Assembly: GCA_902805545.1 (NCBI GenBank)
Contig: CADCTD010000025.1
Location: 1 to 64,000 of the forward strand
Origin: an uncultured Craurococcus sp.
GTDB taxonomy: Bacteria > Pseudomonadota > Alphaproteobacteria > Acetobacterales > Acetobacteraceae
Direction of reading: 5' to 3'
Length of the DNA stretch: 64,000 nt
The notes below the pieces were generated by a model. The model did not search any database, had not been told where the DNA came from, and saw nothing but the letters and a program-made list of their open reading frames with translations. Shown here piece after piece: positions 9,275-17,373 of this stretch. Positions within the stretch are counted from its first letter, which is position 1; each line of letters opens with the position of its first letter. The position numbers and the translations under genes are program-made.

Positions 9275-10890
9275 CAGGCCATCTCGCCATGCCGGTCGAA
9301 GATCGGCACACCCTCGCGGAGCGTGAGGTCGGCCCGTACGCCAAGCACCGCTTCCGGCTCCATGGAGAAGACATCGCCCGAGAGCACGGCGATATCCGCC
9401 TGCATCCCCGGCTCCAGCGTGCCGCGGCGGCCTTCGGCGAATTGCGTATAGGCGCCGCACCAGCTCTGGCAGTGCACCGCCTGCTCGGCGGTCAGCGCCT
9501 CCTCGATGCCGAGCACCGTCCCCTTGTTCGTCCGTCGCGTCAGCATGGTGTAGAGGTTGACGAAGGGATCGACCGTCGAGACCGGGCAATCCGACGACGC
9601 CGCCGGATGCTGCCCCTCCTCCAGCCAGGTCCTCATGGGATAGGCGTACTCGCTCCGCTCCCGTCCGAGATTGGCGATGTAGGTGTCGCCGAACTCGTAC
9701 ATGAAGACCGGCTGCGGCACCGGCAGGATGCCGCGCGCGAGCATCCGCCGCCGCTGGTCCCGCGTGACGAAGCCGCAATGCTCGATCCGGTGCCGCCGTC
9801 CCGTGAAGGGATGCTGCGCCGAATCCGCCGCCTCCATCCCCTGCAGCACCTGCTCGATCGCCGCATCGCCGATCGCATGGATGTCGAGCTGCCAGCCCTG
9901 CTCGTGGTAGCGCCGCAGCAGCGCGTGGATCGTCTCGTCGGGGAAGGTGAAGACCCCCCGCGTATCCGCCGGCAGGTAGCGGTCGAAGAAGGCCGCCGTC
10001 AGCCCGCCCGCGCTGCCATCGGCGAAGACCTTCACGGCCCCCCAGCGCAGCGAATCATCGCCCGCCATCGGCCGCAGCCCCGCCTCCCAGGCCGCCTCGG
10101 CGATGCCCTCCGGATTCCCCGCCAGCACCTGCCACATGCGCAGCGGCAGCCGCCCGTCCCGCTTCGCCGCCTCATAGGCATCGATCTCGGCCATCCCCGC
10201 CGTCATGCCGACATTCATGTCCGTCGCCGAGGCGAAGCCCATCGCGGCGAGGTTGCGGCACGCCGCCTCGATGGCCTCCACCATCCGCGCCCCGTCCGGC
10301 TGCGGGATGGCGGAGGCGACGAGCCGCATCGCCCGCTCCTGCACGAGGCCCGTCAGCGCCCCGCCACGCCGCTCGATGATGCCGCCTTCCGGGTCCGGCG
10401 TGTTGTGCCCGACGCCCGCCATCCGCAGCGCCGCGCTGTTGGCGACCGCCATGTGCCCGCAGGTACGGACGATCCAGACCGGGTTGTCCGGCGCCGCCGC
10501 ATCCAGCTCCGCCGCGGTCGGATGCCGGCCGACATCGAGCGCGCTGTGGTCATAGCCCCGCCCGAGCACCCAGGCCTCCTTCGGCGCCGCCCGCGCCGCC
10601 TCACGGATCCGCCCGAGCAGCCCATCGAGGCTCGTCACCTCCTCCGCGCGGAGGTTCACCTGCGCCAGCCCCAGCCCATAGGGCAGCAGATGCATATGCG
10701 CCTCGTTGAAGGCCGGGATCGCCACGCGCCCGTCGAGCGCGACCCGCCGCGTCCCCGGCCCCGTCGCCGCCTCCACCTCCGCGCGCGTCCCGACCGCCGC
10801 GACGTGCCCGTCCTTCACCGCCACCGCCTCGGCGAAGCCCCCGGCAAGCCCGCGGAAGATGCGCCCCTCCAGCAGCAGATCGGCACTCAT
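9274..10890 (-). CDS. Amidohydrolase family 3 protein (YtcJ-like)
   Basis: A 538-residue metal-dependent hydrolase of the YtcJ/N-substituted formamide deformylase group. The HxH ligands lie in NEAHMHLLPYG. Later metal-site motifs are DIHAIGDAAIEQ, HRIEHCGF and SSDCPVSTVDPF. No signal peptide is visible. It is the first gene of the transporter operon and overlaps the first permease gene by one base. Two unrelated amidohydrolases in one transport operon suggest two successive hydrolytic steps on the imported compound, or hydrolysis of a cyclic amide followed by deamination. Substrate unknown. Confidence 0.85.
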   Translation of the reverse strand: MSADLLLEGRIFRGLAGGFAEAVAVKDGHVAAVGTRAEVEAATGPGTRRVALDGRVAIPAFNEAHMHLLPYGLGLAQVNLRAEEVTSLDGLLGRIREAARAAPKEAWVLGRGYDHSALDVGRHPTAAELDAAAPDNPVWIVRTCGHMAVANSAALRMAGVGHNTPDPEGGIIERRGGALTGLVQERAMRLVASAIPQPDGARMVEAIEAACRNLAAMGFASATDMNVGMTAGMAEIDAYEAAKRDGRLPLRMWQVLAGNPEGIAEAAWEAGLRPMAGDDSLRWGAVKVFADGSAGGLTAAFFDRYLPADTRGVFTFPDETIHALLRRYHEQGWQLDIHAIGDAAIEQVLQGMEAADSAQHPFTGRRHRIEHCGFVTRDQRRRMLARGILPVPQPVFMYEFGDTYIANLGRERSEYAYPMRTWLEEGQHPAASSDCPVSTVDPFVNLYTMLTRRTNKGTVLGIEEALTAEQAVHCQSWCGAYTQFAEGRRGTLEPGMQADIAVLSGDVFSMEPEAVLGVRADLTLREGVPIFDRHGEMA

Positions 10891-10917
10891 CCCGGGCCCT
10901 CCCCTTCGCCGGTCGAT

Positions 10918-10945
10918 GCTCCGCCAGGGTCGGCCGCCGCGTCAA
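10918..10945 (-). promoter_or_regulatory. Putative promoter of the peptide/amidohydrolase operon
   Basis: On the minus strand, TTGACG (10945-10940), 16 bp and GGAGCA (10923-10918), 28 bp upstream of the ATG at 10890. The -35 box is good and the -10 box is poor. It is back to back with the promoter for the gene at 11013. Confidence 0.35.
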
Positions 10946-10951
10946 CCGCCC

Positions 10952-10980
10952 TTGCCGCCCCGTCATTCCGCCGCAAGACT
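10952..10980 (+). promoter_or_regulatory. Putative promoter of the receptor gene at 11013
   Basis: TTGCCG (10952-10957), 17 bp and AAGACT (10975-10980), about 32 bp before the ATG. Within the divergent 122-bp intergenic region. Prediction by eye. Confidence 0.35.
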
Positions 10981-11012
10981 GCCGCTGCCCATCACCGCAG
11001 CAGGACGACCCG

Positions 11013-12590
11013 ATGCCCGCCCCCTCCCGCATCACCCGGCTCCTTGCCGGTGCCGCCCTCTCGGCCCTGCTCGCCTTGCCCGCTGCCGCGCAGACCCTCC
11101 GTGTCGTCCTGGCGAACGACCTCGCCAGCCTCGACCCGGTGCAGTCGACCGCCGCCTTCGTCCGCAATCACGGCTTCATGGTCTACGACCAGCTCTTCGC
11201 CCTCGACAGCAAGGGCGAGGCGCAGCCGCAGATGGTCGAGTCCTTCGAGCGCTCGCCGGATGGGATGCGCTGGCGCTTCAACCTGCGCGAGGGCCTCGCC
11301 TTCCACGACGGCGCCCCCGTCCGCGCCGCCGACGCTGTCGCCTCCATCAGGCGCTGGGCCCAGCGCGACGTGGTCGGCCGCGCCCTCGCCGCCGCCACCG
11401 CCACCCTCGAGGTGTCGGACGAGCGGAGCTTCACCCTCACCCTCGCCCGCCCCTTCGCCCTGGTGACGGAAGCCCTGGCCCGCCCCACCGCCAGCGCCCT
11501 CTTCGTCATGCCCGAGCGCCTGGCGCAGACCCCCGTGACCACCGCCATCACCGATGCGACGGGCTCCGGCCCCTTCGTCTTCGAGGCGCGCGAGTGGCAG
11601 GCCGGCAACCGCGCCGTCTACCGCCGCAACCCTGCCTACCGCCCCCGCCCCGAGCCGGCCGATGGCCTCGCCGGCGGCAAGCGCGTGCTGGTCGACCGCC
11701 TCGAATGGCTCGCCATGCCCGATCCGGCCACCGCCGCCGCGGCGCTCCAGTCCGGCGAGATCGACTTCCTCGAGGTTCCCTCGCCCGACCTCGTCCCGAC
11801 GCTCGAGCGCAACCGCGCCATCCGCCTCTTCGCCCTCAACCCGGTCGGCTCCGTGGTCTGGCTCCGCATCAACCACACGCAGCCGCCCTTCAACGACCCG
11901 CGTGCCCGTCGCGCCCTGCTTCATCTGGTCAACCAGGAGGAAAACCTCCAGGCGATCGGCATCCGCCCCAGCGAGCAGATCCCCTACTGCCCCGCCTATT
12001 TCCTCTGCGGCACGGCGCTCGAAAGCGCGGCCGGCGCCGAGGGCCTGCGCGCGGCCGAGCCGGAGCGCGCCCGCGCCCTGCTGCGCGAGGCCGGCTATGA
12101 CGGCCGCAAGGTCGTCTTCCTCAACGCCACCGACAGCCCGGTGAACAATGCGGTGACGCTGACCATGGCCGAGGCCTTCCGCCGCGCCGGCCTCGCCATG
12201 GACGTCCCGGCGATGGACTGGGCGACCCTCACCCAGCGCCGCAACCGGCGCGAGCCGCAGGACCAGGGCGGCTGGAACCTCTTCGTTACCATCGCCAACG
12301 TGCTCGACGCCCAGAACCCGCTGACCAACCTCTATCTGGCGAGTCCCTGCGAGGGCGGCCTCGCCGGCTGGCCCTGCGACGAGGAGCTGGAGCGCCTCCG
12401 CCGCGCCTGGTGGGAGGAGCCCGATGCCACCAAGCGCCGCGCCCTGCTGGAGCAGGTCCATGCCCGCGCTTACCAGGTCCTGCCCTACATCAATGCCGGC
12501 CAGTACCGCACGCTGAGCGCCCGCCGCGCGAATCTCGAGGGCATGCGCCCCACCATCATCCCCGTGTTCTGGGGCGTCGAAAAGAAATAG
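11013..12590 (+). CDS. Periplasmic substrate-binding protein, family 5 (second, lone receptor)
   Basis: A 525-residue family-5 (DppA-like) receptor. The Sec signal peptide is ITRLLAGAALSALLALPAAA followed by QTLRVVLANDLASLDPVQST. Typical internal segments are MVESFERSPDGMRWRFNLRE, ATGSGPFVF and NDPRARRALLHLVNQ. AGGA precedes the ATG. It has no permease or ATPase genes of its own and diverges from the complete importer at 2363-10890. It may feed that importer with a second ligand; this is inferred from position only. Several Cys residues in the C-terminal half (CPAYFLCG, SPCEGGLAGWPCDE) could form disulfides in the periplasm. Confidence 0.88.
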   Translation: MPAPSRITRLLAGAALSALLALPAAAQTLRVVLANDLASLDPVQSTAAFVRNHGFMVYDQLFALDSKGEAQPQMVESFERSPDGMRWRFNLREGLAFHDGAPVRAADAVASIRRWAQRDVVGRALAAATATLEVSDERSFTLTLARPFALVTEALARPTASALFVMPERLAQTPVTTAITDATGSGPFVFEAREWQAGNRAVYRRNPAYRPRPEPADGLAGGKRVLVDRLEWLAMPDPATAAAALQSGEIDFLEVPSPDLVPTLERNRAIRLFALNPVGSVVWLRINHTQPPFNDPRARRALLHLVNQEENLQAIGIRPSEQIPYCPAYFLCGTALESAAGAEGLRAAEPERARALLREAGYDGRKVVFLNATDSPVNNAVTLTMAEAFRRAGLAMDVPAMDWATLTQRRNRREPQDQGGWNLFVTIANVLDAQNPLTNLYLASPCEGGLAGWPCDEELERLRRAWWEEPDATKRRALLEQVHARAYQVLPYINAGQYRTLSARRANLEGMRPTIIPVFWGVEKK

Positions 12591-12646
12591 GGCACCCTTC
12601 CCGCCCTCCCGCGTTCATGCCGGAACGGAAGAGGAGAGCACCGACC

Positions 12647-13072
12647 ATGAGCGAGAACCGGATGGAAGGCAGCGGCGCCGCTGCCGTGGGCGCCCATAGC
12701 AAGGATGCGATGCAGTCCGGCAACATGCCGGGCGGCCGCCCCCAGGGCGTCGACCCATCGGCAGTCGGCCACAAGCCGGGCGGCTCCGACGACACGATGC
12801 AAAAGGCCCGCGAGATGGCCGGCGAGGCCAAGGGCTTTGCCGACGACACCGTCTCCTCCGCCCGCGGCATGGCGCAGGAATACGGGGCCCAGGCCGGGCA
12901 GATGGCCCGCCAGGCAGGCGACAGCCTCTCCCAGGCGGGCAGCCAGGCTTATCGCCAGAGCCAGGAGGCGGCCGACTACCTCAATGACCGCGTGCGGGAG
13001 GAGCCGCTGCTGGCGCTGCTCGGCGCAGGCGCGGTCGGGTTTGCTCTGGGGCTGCTGATAGCGAGGCGTTGA
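12647..13072 (+). CDS. DUF883/ElaB-like membrane-anchored protein
   Basis: A 141-residue protein with a Gly/Ala/Gln-rich, probably helical middle region (repeated AGQMARQAGDSLSQAGSQAY-like heptads) and a C-terminal glycine-zipper membrane segment LLALLGAGAVGFALGLLIARR. The VREEPLLALLGAGAVGFALG end is the hallmark of DUF883 (ElaB/YgaM/YqjD) proteins, tail-anchored inner-membrane proteins linked in enterobacteria to ribosome binding in stationary phase and to stress. GAGGAGAG precedes the ATG. The N-terminal 50 residues are disordered-looking and not family-typical. The gene stands alone, with a hairpin after its stop. Confidence 0.75.
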   Translation: MSENRMEGSGAAAVGAHSKDAMQSGNMPGGRPQGVDPSAVGHKPGGSDDTMQKAREMAGEAKGFADDTVSSARGMAQEYGAQAGQMARQAGDSLSQAGSQAYRQSQEAADYLNDRVREEPLLALLGAGAVGFALGLLIARR

Positions 13073-13090
13073 GGAGGGCACCTCGGAGTC

Positions 13091-13113
13091 CCCGTCGCGC
13101 CCGGCGCGACGGG
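13091..13113 (+). terminator. Strong hairpin after the DUF883 gene
   Basis: A perfect 10-bp stem CCCGTCGCGC / GCGCGACGGG with loop CCG, 18 bp after the stop codon at 13072. It is followed by CTGTTCCTGT rather than a clear T-run, so it may be a weak intrinsic terminator or an mRNA 3'-protecting structure. Confidence 0.45.
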
Positions 13114-13143
13114 CTGTTCCTGTCCCGCCTCACACTCCGCCTG

Positions 13144-13165
13144 CCAAGGGCCGAAAGGCCCCTGG
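13144..13165 (-). terminator. Hairpin after the amidotransferase gene
   Basis: CCA-A-GGGCC, loop GAAA, GGCCC-C-TGG, located 11 bp beyond the stop of the minus-strand gene 13176-14006. A GNRA-type loop on the plus strand. No T-run follows, so a role in termination is uncertain. Confidence 0.3.
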
Positions 13166-13175
13166 AATCCTCGGG

Positions 13176-14006
13176 TCAGCGCCGGGGCCGAACATACTCA
13201 CGGAGCCAATTGCCCAGTTCCACGGTGTGGCGCCGGCGGTCCAGCACCTCCGGCCCGATGCCGTAGCGCCAGGCGAGGTCCATCCGCCCCGGATCGGCCT
13301 CCAGCGCCAGCAGGTCCGCGGCATAGGCCTCGACGTCCCCGAAGCCACCCGCCGCCAAGGCCGCCGCCCGCGTCCGCATCAGTGCCGCGACGCAGCCAAA
13401 GGTCATCTCGGGATGGTATTGCACGCCGTGGAAGCTCCCGCCCCCGGGCGTCCGCAGCGCCATCGCCTGCACCGCGCTCATCGCATTGCCGGCCAGCACC
13501 TCCGCCCCAGGCGGCGGCACCTCCACCTCGTCGAGATGGGAGCACAGCGCCTCGAACACCGCGGGCCTTCCGGCCAGCATCGGATGCCCTCGCCCGGCCT
13601 CGGTCAGCGCGAGCCCCCGCGCCACGCCGATCTCCCGCCCGCGCGGATTGGTCCGCACGCGCCCGCCGAGCGCCGCCGCCGCCAGCTGCAACCCCCAGCA
13701 GCTTCCCCAGACCGGCCTGTCCGTGGCGAAGAGTGTCCGCGCGAACTCGATCTGCCGCTCCACCTCCGGCCCGCCCTCCGGCACATGCAGGGGCGATCCG
13801 GTCAGCACCCACCCATCCGCATCGCCGGGCGTCATGCCGAGCGGCAGCGCCTCGCCGTCCGCCAGGTTGAAGCCGAGGCAACGCAGATCCGGCGCGTGCA
13901 GCCTGAGCCCCGCCTCGAACATCTGCACATTGGAAGGTCCGCCCAGCGCCCGGTAGGCCTCGCCCCCGGCCGAGGGCGAGCAATCGGCGATCAGGATATG
14001 CCGCAT
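13176..14006 (-). CDS. Class I glutamine amidotransferase-like protein
   Basis: A stand-alone 276-residue GATase1 domain similar to the GMP-synthase-like group. The nucleophile Cys103 is in GSCWGLQ, and His198 and Glu200 in VQYHPE complete the triad. It has no synthetase domain. Such proteins hydrolyse glutamine or gamma-glutamyl amides; PuuD (gamma-glutamyl-GABA hydrolase) is a related fold. ATG 14006 is 8 bp after the stop of the class II aldolase gene, so it is the third gene of a short operon with the dehydrogenase and aldolase. The substrate is not evident. Confidence 0.8.
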   Translation of the reverse strand: MRHILIADCSPSAGGEAYRALGGPSNVQMFEAGLRLHAPDLRCLGFNLADGEALPLGMTPGDADGWVLTGSPLHVPEGGPEVERQIEFARTLFATDRPVWGSCWGLQLAAAALGGRVRTNPRGREIGVARGLALTEAGRGHPMLAGRPAVFEALCSHLDEVEVPPPGAEVLAGNAMSAVQAMALRTPGGGSFHGVQYHPEMTFGCVAALMRTRAAALAAGGFGDVEAYAADLLALEADPGRMDLAWRYGIGPEVLDRRRHTVELGNWLREYVRPRR

Positions 14007-14014
14007 GGTCCCGC

Positions 14015-14785
14015 TCAATCCTTGTAATCCGGCTGTTCCCGGTCGAGCTTCCGCCTGAGCGCCTGCCAGGGCAGCCAGCCCTTGGTCGGCCCCGTGCTGA
14101 ACTGCGCCCGCGTCCGCGCCACCGTCTCGGCCGAAGGCAGCGCCAGCGGCACGCCCGAGGCCTGCGCCGCCAGCTGGATGCGGCAGCTCTGCTCCAGGTA
14201 CCACATCCAGTAGAAGGCCTCCCGCACCGTCCGCCCGACCGTCAGCAGCCCATGATGCCGAAGGATCATGCACGGCTTGTTGCCGAGGTCGCGCACCAGC
14301 CGCTCCCGCTCGGAGAGGTTGTCGTCCGCTGCCACCCCCTCGTAGTCGTGGAAGGCGACGCGCCCATCGAACTCCATGCTGATCTGGTTGAGCGGCAGCA
14401 GTCCCCCCTGCTGCGCCGCGACGGCCATCCCGGCGAGGGTATGCGTATGCATCACGCATTGCGCATCCGGCTGCCCCAGATGCACCGCCGAATGGATGAC
14501 GAACCCGGCCGGGTTCACCGGCCAATCCGTCTGCTGCGCCGGCGCGCCCTCCGCATCCACGACGACGAGGGAGGAGGCCGTGATCTCCTCGAACAGCAGC
14601 CCATAGGGATTGACCAGGAACCGGTGCCCCTCCCCGGGGACGCGCACCGAGAGATGGGTGAAGACGAGGTCCGTCATCCCGAAGAGCGCGACCAGCCGGT
14701 AGGCCGCGGCCAGGTCCTCGCGCAGCTCCCGCTCATCGGGCACATGGTCCGGATCGGGCCGGACGGGCGGCGGCGGCATCGGCAT
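14015..14785 (-). CDS. Class II aldolase/adducin family protein
   Basis: A 256-residue cytosolic zinc-dependent aldolase/decarboxylase-like protein. Zinc ligands expected in VMHTHTLAG (His113, His115) and LRHHGLL (His177/178) are present, along with the substrate-loop motif THLSVRVPGEGHRFLVNPYG. The family cleaves phosphorylated or free sugar-acid substrates, and many members of this subgroup are uncharacterised. ATG 14785 begins one base after the stop of the dehydrogenase gene; a second ATG lies two codons downstream. Together with the 2-hydroxyacid dehydrogenase it suggests processing of a keto/hydroxy acid. Confidence 0.85.
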   Translation of the reverse strand: MPMPPPPVRPDPDHVPDERELREDLAAAYRLVALFGMTDLVFTHLSVRVPGEGHRFLVNPYGLLFEEITASSLVVVDAEGAPAQQTDWPVNPAGFVIHSAVHLGQPDAQCVMHTHTLAGMAVAAQQGGLLPLNQISMEFDGRVAFHDYEGVAADDNLSERERLVRDLGNKPCMILRHHGLLTVGRTVREAFYWMWYLEQSCRIQLAAQASGVPLALPSAETVARTRAQFSTGPTKGWLPWQALRRKLDREQPDYKD

Positions 14786-14786
14786 C

Positions 14787-15728
14787 TCAGTAGCCCTTCT
14801 CATGATCGAACAGGTTCGGCAGCCCCTCGCCGCGCTCGAAGCCGGCGATCGCCCGGGCGACGGCCGCCGCCCGCTCCGCCCGGCTCGGCAGGCTGGCGAC
14901 ATGCGCGGTGACGGTCGCCCGCGGATGGCCCCAGAGCGGATGCTCCGGCGGCAAGGGCTCCGTCTCGAACACGTCGATCACCGCACCGGAGAGCTGCCCC
15001 CCATCCAGCGCCGCGACGATGTCCTCCAGCCGCTGCTGCATCCCCCGCCCCACGCCGACATACCCCGCCCCCCGCGGCAGCCGCCCGAGGGTCTCCGCAT
15101 TGATGATGCCCCGGGTCTCCGCCGTCGCCGGCAGCAGGCAGACGAGGATATCGCTCCGCCCGAGGAAGGCGTCCATCTCCCCGGGCCCGGCATGGCTCTC
15201 CACCCCCGGCAGCGCCTTCCGCCCCTTGGACCAGCCGATGACGGGGAAACCGATGCCCCGCAGCATCAGCGCCGCCCGGCTGCCCATATTGCCGAGCCCC
15301 ATGATGCCGACGGTCCGCTGGCTCGCCCGCCAGCGCGGCTCGAAATCGTCCCAGCGCCGCTCCGCCTGGGCGATCGCCATCCGTCGCGCATCCTTCAGCA
15401 GCGAGAGCGCGGCCCAGCAGACGAACTCCCCCATCCGCTCCGTCGCCTCGGGAATACTCATCCGCACCAGCGGCACCTGCCGCGGATAGGATGGATCGGC
15501 GACGATCCCGTCCACCCCCGCCCCGGAGCCGAACACCGCACGCAGGTTGGGCATCGCCGCCAGCCGCCCCGGCTCCGGGTCCCAGACCAGGGCATAGCGG
15601 ACCTCCTCCGCCCGCACCCCCGCCTCATCCCACCCGCGGATATCGAGGCCGGGCGCGCAGGCCGCGAAGCTCTCGCGCCATTCCGCCATGGCCGCCTCGC
15701 CCCCCGACTTCACCACCAGCACCGCCAT
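14787..15728 (-). CDS. D-isomer-specific 2-hydroxyacid dehydrogenase, GhrA-like (glyoxylate/hydroxypyruvate reductase)
   Basis: A 313-residue NAD(P)H-dependent reductase of 2-oxo acids. The Rossmann motif GLGNMG (144-149) and the catalytic trio Arg228 (GVGRG), Glu257 (TEPLP) and His276 (TAHVAS) are in place. The short N-terminal substrate domain and the SGAGVDG segment resemble GhrA rather than SerA. It is the first gene of the operon 15728-13176. A TATGCT-like -10 box lies about 30 bp upstream on the minus strand, but no convincing -35 box. The gene diverges from the FAD oxidase gene. Confidence 0.88.
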   Translation of the reverse strand: MAVLVVKSGGEAAMAEWRESFAACAPGLDIRGWDEAGVRAEEVRYALVWDPEPGRLAAMPNLRAVFGSGAGVDGIVADPSYPRQVPLVRMSIPEATERMGEFVCWAALSLLKDARRMAIAQAERRWDDFEPRWRASQRTVGIMGLGNMGSRAALMLRGIGFPVIGWSKGRKALPGVESHAGPGEMDAFLGRSDILVCLLPATAETRGIINAETLGRLPRGAGYVGVGRGMQQRLEDIVAALDGGQLSGAVIDVFETEPLPPEHPLWGHPRATVTAHVASLPSRAERAAAVARAIAGFERGEGLPNLFDHEKGY

Positions 15729-15841
15729 CCGCCTTCACCCCCGAACCGCTCCCGGCCCAGCATAATCCAGGCCATCCCCCTTGCACCCCCGCGGCCGACG
15801 CATGACGCTGGCCCAACCCTCGCCAGCCCGGGAGCCCTGCC

Positions 15842-17161
15842 ATGCCCCACCCCGTCTTCGCCCCCGGCTTCAAGGTCAGCCCCTGGTGGTGGGAAGCCGC
15901 CGAGCCCCCGCAGCGCGCCAACCCCCTCCCCGACCACGCCGCCATCGCCGTCATCGGCGGCGGCTATGCCGGGCTCTCGGCGGCGCTGACCCTTCGCCGC
16001 CTCGGCCAGGCCGTCACGGTGCTCGATGCGGAGCGCATCGGCTGGGGCGCCTCCTCGCGCAATGGCGGCATGGTCTCCGGCGGGCTGAAGATCGTCGGCC
16101 CTGCCCTCGAGGCAGCGCACGGCAAGGAGCGCGGCCGCGCCATCGCCCTCGCCGCCGCCGCCAGCCTCCCCTTCATCGAGGATACCATCGCCCGCGAGGG
16201 CATCGACTGCGACTATGTCCGCTGCGGCCGGTTCGCCGCCGCCTGGTCGCCAAGGCACTACGACGCCATGGCACGGAAGGCCGAGCTGCTGGAGGAGGTG
16301 ACCGGCCTTCCCGCACGCATGCTGCCCAAGTCCCGCCAGCGCGAGGCCCTCGGCAGCGACCACTACCATGGCGGCATGCTCGCCGCCGCGACGGGCAGCC
16401 TCCATCCCGGCAAGTATGCCCGCGGCCTCGCGGCGGCGGCCGAGCGCGCCGGCGCCCTCCTTGTCGACGGCGTCCGTGTGCAGAAGATCCATGAGGAGGG
16501 CAGCGGCTTCCGCATCGCCACCGACCGCGGCGAGCTCCGCGCCGACGCCGTCCTCGTCACCACCAACGGCTACTCGCTCGACAGGCGCGGCACCGCCAGC
16601 CCCTGGCTCGCCCGCCGCCTGGTGCCGCTGAACAGTTACATCATCGCGACCGAGGAGTTGGGCGAGGCTGAGATCGACCGCCTCTTCCCCGGCCGCCGCA
16701 TGATCTCCGACAGCAAGCGGGTGCTGAACTATTTCCGCCCCTCGCCGGACGGCAGGCGCATCCTCTGGGGTGGCCGCGCCAGCTTCCGCGCGGCGACCGC
16801 CGAGGACACCGCCCCCGCCCTCCATGGCTACATGGCGGAATGCTTCCCCGAACTGGCCAAGGTGAAGGTGACCCATGCCTGGACCGGCAATGTCGCCTTC
16901 ACCTTCGACAGCCTGCCGCATATCGGCGTGGAGCGCGGCATCCACTACGCCGCCGGCTGCCAGGGCAGCGGCGTGGCGATGGCGACCTGGCTCGGCCACA
17001 ACATCGCGCTGAAGCTGGCGGGTGCGGCCAACGAACCCTTCCCCCTCGACGGCCTCCCCTTCCCGACCCGCCCCCTCTACTCCGGCAACCCGAATTGGGT
17101 CCTGCCCTTCATCGGCGGCTGGTACCGCCTGCGCGACCGCATGGACCGCAGGGCCGCATAG
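15842..17161 (+). CDS. FAD-dependent amine oxidase, DadA/PuuB-like
   Basis: A 439-residue flavoprotein of the DAO family. The N-terminal dinucleotide-binding motif is VIGGGYAGLSAA (Gly39, Gly41, Gly44), followed by SSRNGGMVSGG and a C-terminal CQGSGVAMATWLG segment that closes the FAD site. The leading KVSPWWWEAAEP stretch is typical of gamma-glutamylputrescine oxidase (PuuB) and related oxidases that release an aldehyde, ammonia and H2O2. GGGAG precedes the ATG. It diverges from the dehydrogenase/aldolase/amidotransferase operon. A PuuB-like oxidase beside a PuuD-fold hydrolase recalls the gamma-glutamylated amine route, but no PuuA ligase gene is here. Confidence 0.85.
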   Translation: MPHPVFAPGFKVSPWWWEAAEPPQRANPLPDHAAIAVIGGGYAGLSAALTLRRLGQAVTVLDAERIGWGASSRNGGMVSGGLKIVGPALEAAHGKERGRAIALAAAASLPFIEDTIAREGIDCDYVRCGRFAAAWSPRHYDAMARKAELLEEVTGLPARMLPKSRQREALGSDHYHGGMLAAATGSLHPGKYARGLAAAAERAGALLVDGVRVQKIHEEGSGFRIATDRGELRADAVLVTTNGYSLDRRGTASPWLARRLVPLNSYIIATEELGEAEIDRLFPGRRMISDSKRVLNYFRPSPDGRRILWGGRASFRAATAEDTAPALHGYMAECFPELAKVKVTHAWTGNVAFTFDSLPHIGVERGIHYAAGCQGSGVAMATWLGHNIALKLAGAANEPFPLDGLPFPTRPLYSGNPNWVLPFIGGWYRLRDRMDRRAA

Positions 17162-17292
17162 GCCTTGCGCCGGCACCGCTGCGAGGACACGGGAATAGTC
17201 CCACGACCTCCCTGCAAGCGGCATGCGAGGCCCCCCTCGGACCCTCGGTTCCCCGCCGGAACCCTGGCCCGTCAACGGCTTCGCCACTGGCG

Positions 17293-17319
17293 GCTTGAAG
17301 CTCTCGAGGTCTTTCAAGC
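17293..17319. promoter_or_regulatory. Inverted repeat upstream of queE (possible operator)
   Basis: A perfect 7-bp inverted repeat GCTTGAA (17293-17299) / TTCAAGC (17313-17319) with a 13-bp spacer, abutting TTGACA (17321-17326). The arms are 20 bp apart centre to centre, about two helical turns, as for a dimeric regulator. No convincing -10 box follows at the right distance. It is the only ordered structure I see in the 212-bp gap 17162-17373. Confidence 0.3.
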
Positions 17320-17373
17320 ATTGACAGCGCGCAGCCTCTGCCCGAAGGGACGGCCCGCACCGGAACCCCAGTC

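Noticed and set aside
17162-17373. PreQ1 riboswitch upstream of queE
   Set aside because: No A-rich pseudoknot-type aptamer sequence is present; only an inverted repeat is seen.
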